17,226 nucleotides of DNA from DASRCB01 sp035653295 (GTDB lineage: Bacteria > Acidobacteriota > Terriglobia > Bryobacterales > Bryobacteraceae), in NCBI GenBank assembly GCA_035653295.1, contig DASRCB010000252.1, forward strand, positions 1 to 17,226, written 5' to 3'. This document shows, one piece after another, positions 14,244 to 17,226 of the stretch; position 1 is the first letter of the stretch; each line of letters starts with the position of its first letter. A program made the translations under genes and the position numbers. The notes beneath the pieces were generated by a model. It searched no databases, was not told where the DNA came from, and saw only the letters and a program-made list of their open reading frames with translations.

Positions 14244-14267
14244 ACTAGTCCTCTCGTCAGCGAACCT

Positions 14268-15308
14268 ATGGTGACCAATACGATCGTTGCAATCTTCCCG
14301 GACGCGCAGACCGCCGATGCTGTCGTAGGGCAACTCGCGGATGCGGGCATCCCCAAATCGCGGATTCATGTCGGCTCTTCCGCCGACTTCGCTTCCGACG
14401 CCGCCAGCGGTGGCGCCGCTCTCAGCGGCAATGCACCCCGCCACCATACCGGCGGTTTCATCGGATGGCTGGAGTCTCTGTTCGGCCACGATGAGTCGAA
14501 TGAAGACCGGCGTCACTACTCCGACGCGGTCCGTCGCGGCCAGTGCGTCGTTGCCGTGGACGCGGACGGCGCCGAGCGCGACCGCGCGATCGACATTATG
14601 GAGAACAATGGCGCACTGAACGTGGACGAGGGGCGTGATACATCTCGCGCCGGTCTTTCGTCCGAGCCACGCGCAACCGGCCAGACCATTCCTGTCGTCC
14701 GCGAAGAACTCCAGGTCGGCAAGCGGGAGATCCGCCGCGGCGGCGTGCGCGTGTATACGCGCACTGTCGAACAGCCCGTCGAGCAGCAGGTCACTCTGCG
14801 TGAGGAAAAGGTCAACGTGGAGCGCCGTCCCGTCGACCGCCCCGCCTCGAACGCCGCCGACGTACAGCTCCGTGATCAGGTCATCGAAGTTCTCGAGACC
14901 GCCGAGGAGCCCATCGTGCGCAAGCAGGCGCGCGTCGTCGAGGAAGTCGTGGTCGGCAAAGAAACCACTCAGAGGACGGAAACCGTTCGCGACACCGTGC
15001 GCAACCAGCGCATCGAAGTGGAGCGCATCCCGGGCGCCGAGGGCGAGGATGTCGCGTCTCAGTCCGACGTCTGGCGCCGCGATTACGATACGCGCTACGC
15101 CGCGTCCGGCGAGCCGTACGAAAACTACCGTCCCGCGTACGAGTACGGATATCGCAGCGCCTCCGACCCGCGCTGGCGCGGCCGCAGCTTCGACGATGCC
15201 GAGCAGGATCTCCGCACCGACTATCTGCGGAACAACCCGACCAGCGCGTGGGACCGCGTTCGCGGCGCCGTGCGCTACGGCTGGGAACGCATGACCGGGA
15301 AGCGCTGA
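14268..15308 (+). CDS. Stress-response protein: N-terminal general-stress-17M-like domain plus YsnF/AvaK (DUF2382) domain
   Basis: 346 residues, soluble, highly charged. Residues 1-115 resemble the general stress protein 17M/YflT-type domain (VAIFPDAQTADAVVGQLADA, then CVVAVDADGAERDRAIDIME), interrupted by a Gly/Ala-rich linker. Residues 141-253 are a DUF2382/YsnF-AvaK domain with two half-repeats, the first beginning IPVVREELQVGKREIRRGGV. The tail (270-346) is Tyr/Arg-rich and ends SAWDRVRGAVRYGWERMTGK. YsnF-type proteins are induced by stress in several phyla; their biochemical role is not established. ATG 14268 has only a weak ribosome-binding site. The stop is 2 nt before the next ATG, so the two genes are surely co-transcribed. 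A sigma-B-like promoter candidate is upstream. Confidence 0.82.
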   Translation: MVTNTIVAIFPDAQTADAVVGQLADAGIPKSRIHVGSSADFASDAASGGAALSGNAPRHHTGGFIGWLESLFGHDESNEDRRHYSDAVRRGQCVVAVDADGAERDRAIDIMENNGALNVDEGRDTSRAGLSSEPRATGQTIPVVREELQVGKREIRRGGVRVYTRTVEQPVEQQVTLREEKVNVERRPVDRPASNAADVQLRDQVIEVLETAEEPIVRKQARVVEEVVVGKETTQRTETVRDTVRNQRIEVERIPGAEGEDVASQSDVWRRDYDTRYAASGEPYENYRPAYEYGYRSASDPRWRGRSFDDAEQDLRTDYLRNNPTSAWDRVRGAVRYGWERMTGKR

Positions 15309-15310
15309 CC

Positions 15311-15814
15311 ATGGACCCCGATCGCGATCGCTCCGAAGCCGCGGCAATTCCGGTAGTCGGCGAGGAAGCCACCGTCGGGGTGCGCCGCGTTACCACCGGC
15401 GGAGTTCGCGTGCATAAAAACGTGCGCGAGCGCGAGGAGATCGTCGATCAGCCGCTCCGCCGCGAAAAGGTCGAGGTGCGGCGCGTCGTCCGCAATGAGG
15501 TCGTGTCCGGTCCCCTGCCCGTTCGACAGGAAGGAGACACGACCATCATCCCCGTCGTCGAGGAGGTCCTCGTCGTCGAAAAGCGCTGGGTGCTGAAAGA
15601 AGAATTGCGCCTCACCAAACAGCGCTTCGAAGAGCGCCACCAGGAGCGAGTCCTCCTGCGTGGAGAGGACGCCGAAGTAGAGCGCTTCGACGCCGAGGGC
15701 CGCGCCACCGCAACGGACGCGGCGACGCCTGCCCCCGCGGCCGCCGATCCGCTCATGGACGCCATCCGCGCCCGCCGCCCGCACCTGAAGCGCAAAAACA
15801 AAATCATCAAGTAG
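15311..15814 (+). CDS. YsnF/AvaK-domain (DUF2382) protein
   Basis: 167 residues from ATG 15311, 2 nt after the preceding stop; the frame is open upstream to 15248, but ATG 15311 matches the coupled arrangement. It has two tandem half-domains: IPVVGEEATVGVRRVTTGGV onward (13-65) and IPVVEEVLVVEKRWVLKEEL onward (80-127), each beginning with IPVV-E and rich in alternating Val and Glu/Arg, as in DUF2382. The C-terminus is an Ala/Pro linker and a basic tail (RPHLKRKNKIIK), which might contact nucleic acid or membrane. It lacks the 17M-like domain of its neighbour, so the pair looks like a duplication of the DUF2382 unit. The stop codon overlaps the first base of the following repeat. Confidence 0.85.
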   Translation: MDPDRDRSEAAAIPVVGEEATVGVRRVTTGGVRVHKNVREREEIVDQPLRREKVEVRRVVRNEVVSGPLPVRQEGDTTIIPVVEEVLVVEKRWVLKEELRLTKQRFEERHQERVLLRGEDAEVERFDAEGRATATDAATPAPAAADPLMDAIRARRPHLKRKNKIIK

Positions 15815-15860
15815 CTTGTGGGGGGCAGGCCCTCGGCCTGCGGCGGGCTCACAGCCCGCC
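15815..15860 (+). repeat. Double-hairpin interspersed repeat, copy 4
   Basis: CTTGTGG directly after the TAG stop, then GCAGGCC-CTC-GGCCTGC (15825-15841) and GGCGGGCT-CAC-AGCCCGCC (15842-15860). It lies between the convergent DUF2382 and peptidase genes and may also act as a 3' stabilising or terminating structure for both. Confidence 0.87.
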
Positions 15861-15893
15861 TTCTGCGATGAGCAAGCGTGTTCTGGTTGCGGC

Positions 15894-17226
15894 CTATTTA
15901 AAAATACTCGGATACGCCACCGGGCTGTGGTGGCCGTTTGCGTCAACCGCGCGCACACCGATGATGAAGTTGTCCTTCGGGAAGAACGGGAACGAAGCGC
16001 TCGTGACATCGCCGACGCTGACGACGTGAGTCCAGTCAGCATCGTCCATGTCGCGCCATACCACTTCATACCCCGCAACATTGGGGTCCGTTGTCGCATC
16101 CCAGCTCAGATTCGTCGTGTTTTCGGGCGTATTGGTCAGCGTCAACGTCAGGTTCTTCGGTGTGCCAGGCGCCTGGGTGAGCGACCAAATGCTCGCCGCG
16201 CTGACCCGGGCCACGCGCGCCAGATATTGGTAGTCCAAAAATGCCGGCAGGTCGCCGAACTGGACCCCGTTTACCACCTGAACGTTCACATCCAGGTGGT
16301 TGGGGTTTTCATTCGGCTCGGTATATCTGGCGGCAGGGAATCCCTGGAGCTGGAACGGGAGTTGATCCCCTCCGCGAAGGTACCGGTCCCGCCGCCTGAT
16401 GATCCACACATCGTCCATGTCCGTACGCCTGTTTTCGGCAACCGATTTGGCGAAGCGGCCCAGCTCGCGCGACACGCTGTCATCCTCGCCGCCTTGGGCC
16501 TCGAGCAGGTCGATGGCGCCGGGTGTTGCCGCAGTTGGCACACCTTCCGTGAACAGCCGGATCTCTCTCGCGTCGTGGCTGCCGTCCTGCGCAGTGCTGC
16601 TGCCTACCGTGTTGATGTCGAACATGCCCTCCACATCAACGCCCGCCGCCTTCAGTTGGTTCGCCATGAAAGTAGACCCGTAAAGCCCCTGCGACTCGCC
16701 CGCGACCGTCGCGAACAGGATGGTCGCGTTCGGCACTCGCGTCGCCATCACTCGCGCCAGTTCCAGGACCACGGCCACGCCCGACGCGTCATCGTCCGCG
16801 CCCGGCGCATCGGAGGTGAAGTCCAAAACATCCGTGGCGCGCGAATCGAGGTGAGCGAGAATCACGTACGTCCGGCTGGGCGAACCCGACCCCTTAAGCG
16901 TGGCGATAACGTTGGTGATCGAAGTCGGAACCGGAATTTTCGGGGACACAGGTTGTGTGAACGTCTGCTCCTGAACGGTCATGTTGCCCCCCGACGCGGC
17001 GGCGTACGACTGCATCTGGCTGTCAACCCACGCGGTCGCGGCGCCAATCCCTCGCAAGGGGTCCGTCTGGCTCGACGAGGTGTGCCTCGTACCAAAGCTG
17101 ACCAGCTTTTGTACCGTCGCCTGGAGCCGAGTCGGATCGATTTCGGCTAATATTTGTTTCAATTCGATGTCGGGTTGCTGCTGCTGGAATCTCGAGCTTT
17201 GCGGCGTACCGATATGCCTGTTCTGC
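15894..17226 (-). CDS. M28-family (PA-less) zinc peptidase homolog with C-terminal fibronectin type III domain, 5' end outside window
   Basis: The frame is open to the window edge; the first in-frame candidate start inside (TTG 17162) is unconvincing, so the N-terminus, probably with a signal peptide, is missing. Numbered from that TTG: LVSFGTRHT (20-28), LAHLDSRA (102-109) with metal ligands H104 and D106 region, APGADDDASGVAVV (119-132) with the bridging Asp, AGESQGLYGS (154-163), FDINTVGSS (181-189) and RYTEPNENPNHLD (279-291). The family normally has Glu-Glu at 156-157 (catalytic base and zinc ligand); here it is Glu-Ser. The ligand expected near 184 also appears changed. Residues about 334-416 form a fibronectin III-like domain (PKNLTL, LSWDATTDPNVAGYEVVWR). 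It is likely a secreted or periplasmic peptidase, or an inactive relative. Confidence 0.85.
   Translation of the reverse strand, partial: QNRHIGTPQSSRFQQQQPDIELKQILAEIDPTRLQATVQKLVSFGTRHTSSSQTDPLRGIGAATAWVDSQMQSYAAASGGNMTVQEQTFTQPVSPKIPVPTSITNVIATLKGSGSPSRTYVILAHLDSRATDVLDFTSDAPGADDDASGVAVVLELARVMATRVPNATILFATVAGESQGLYGSTFMANQLKAAGVDVEGMFDINTVGSSTAQDGSHDAREIRLFTEGVPTAATPGAIDLLEAQGGEDDSVSRELGRFAKSVAENRRTDMDDVWIIRRRDRYLRGGDQLPFQLQGFPAARYTEPNENPNHLDVNVQVVNGVQFGDLPAFLDYQYLARVARVSAASIWSLTQAPGTPKNLTLTLTNTPENTTNLSWDATTDPNVAGYEVVWRDMDDADWTHVVSVGDVTSASFPFFPKDNFIIGVRAVDANGHHSPVAYPSIFK

Larger units (their letters stand above)
13743..14267. other. Highly structured intergenic region
   Basis: 525 nt with no long gene. 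It holds repeat copy 3, a hairpin at 13918-13943, a 23-codon minus-strand ORF (13953-14024), a hairpin at 14055-14083, an imperfect inverted repeat (14031-14054 against 14131-14153), an imperfect 32-nt direct repeat (14105-14136 and 14173-14204), a GAGCC/GGCTC stem near 14163-14178, and a candidate promoter for the downstream stress genes. A plus-strand ORF 13825-14052 is open but shows no family features. Confidence 0.55.

Overview
The window is GC-rich and gene-dense and reads as chromosome of an acidobacterium, probably of the Bryobacterales/Solibacter type. The main grounds are the paired ~1100-residue Oar-like TonB-dependent receptors with an N-terminal carboxypeptidase-regulatory domain, a bacillithiol ligase (BshC) beside a frataxin (CyaY), an M28 peptidase with a fibronectin tail, and an interspersed double-hairpin repeat of a kind I associate with these genomes. 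This placement is inference from gene content; no rRNA or tRNA gene is visible.

Layout. 1-140 is an array of palindromes at the window edge. 153-4321 is a housekeeping block: bshC (minus), diverging from cyaY-hemW-ltaE (plus). cyaY and hemW are 1 nt apart; hemW and ltaE are separated by one repeat copy that fills the gap. A two-way hairpin overlapping the end of ltaE separates it from the first receptor. 4353-11390 holds two tandem paralogous TonB-dependent receptors on the minus strand, each with its own Shine-Dalgarno, with a clear intrinsic terminator between them. 11787-13742 (plus) is a signalling block: an RsbW-like anti-sigma kinase, an RsbV-like STAS antagonist and a LuxR-type response regulator with a degenerate receiver domain. 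A 71-codon zinc-ribbon ORF lies antisense, entirely inside the 3' end of the response-regulator ORF. 13743-14267 has no long gene but is packed with structure: a repeat copy, a 23-codon minus-strand ORF with a textbook Shine-Dalgarno, three hairpins, and imperfect inverted and direct duplications. 14268-15814 holds two translationally coupled YsnF/AvaK (DUF2382) stress proteins, followed at once by another repeat copy. The window ends inside a minus-strand M28-family peptidase in which at least one metal ligand looks changed.

How the parts may work together. bshC, cyaY and hemW touch low-molecular-weight thiol, iron and heme metabolism and may form a small redox/iron neighbourhood. The RsbW/RsbV pair, the response regulator and the YsnF proteins fit a stress-response neighbourhood; a sequence resembling a sigma-B-type promoter stands before the YsnF pair, but no sigma factor is in view. 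I see no CRISPR array, insertion sequence, phage gene or obvious defence system. The most novel-looking material is the structured 13.5-14.3 kb stretch and the double-hairpin repeat family.
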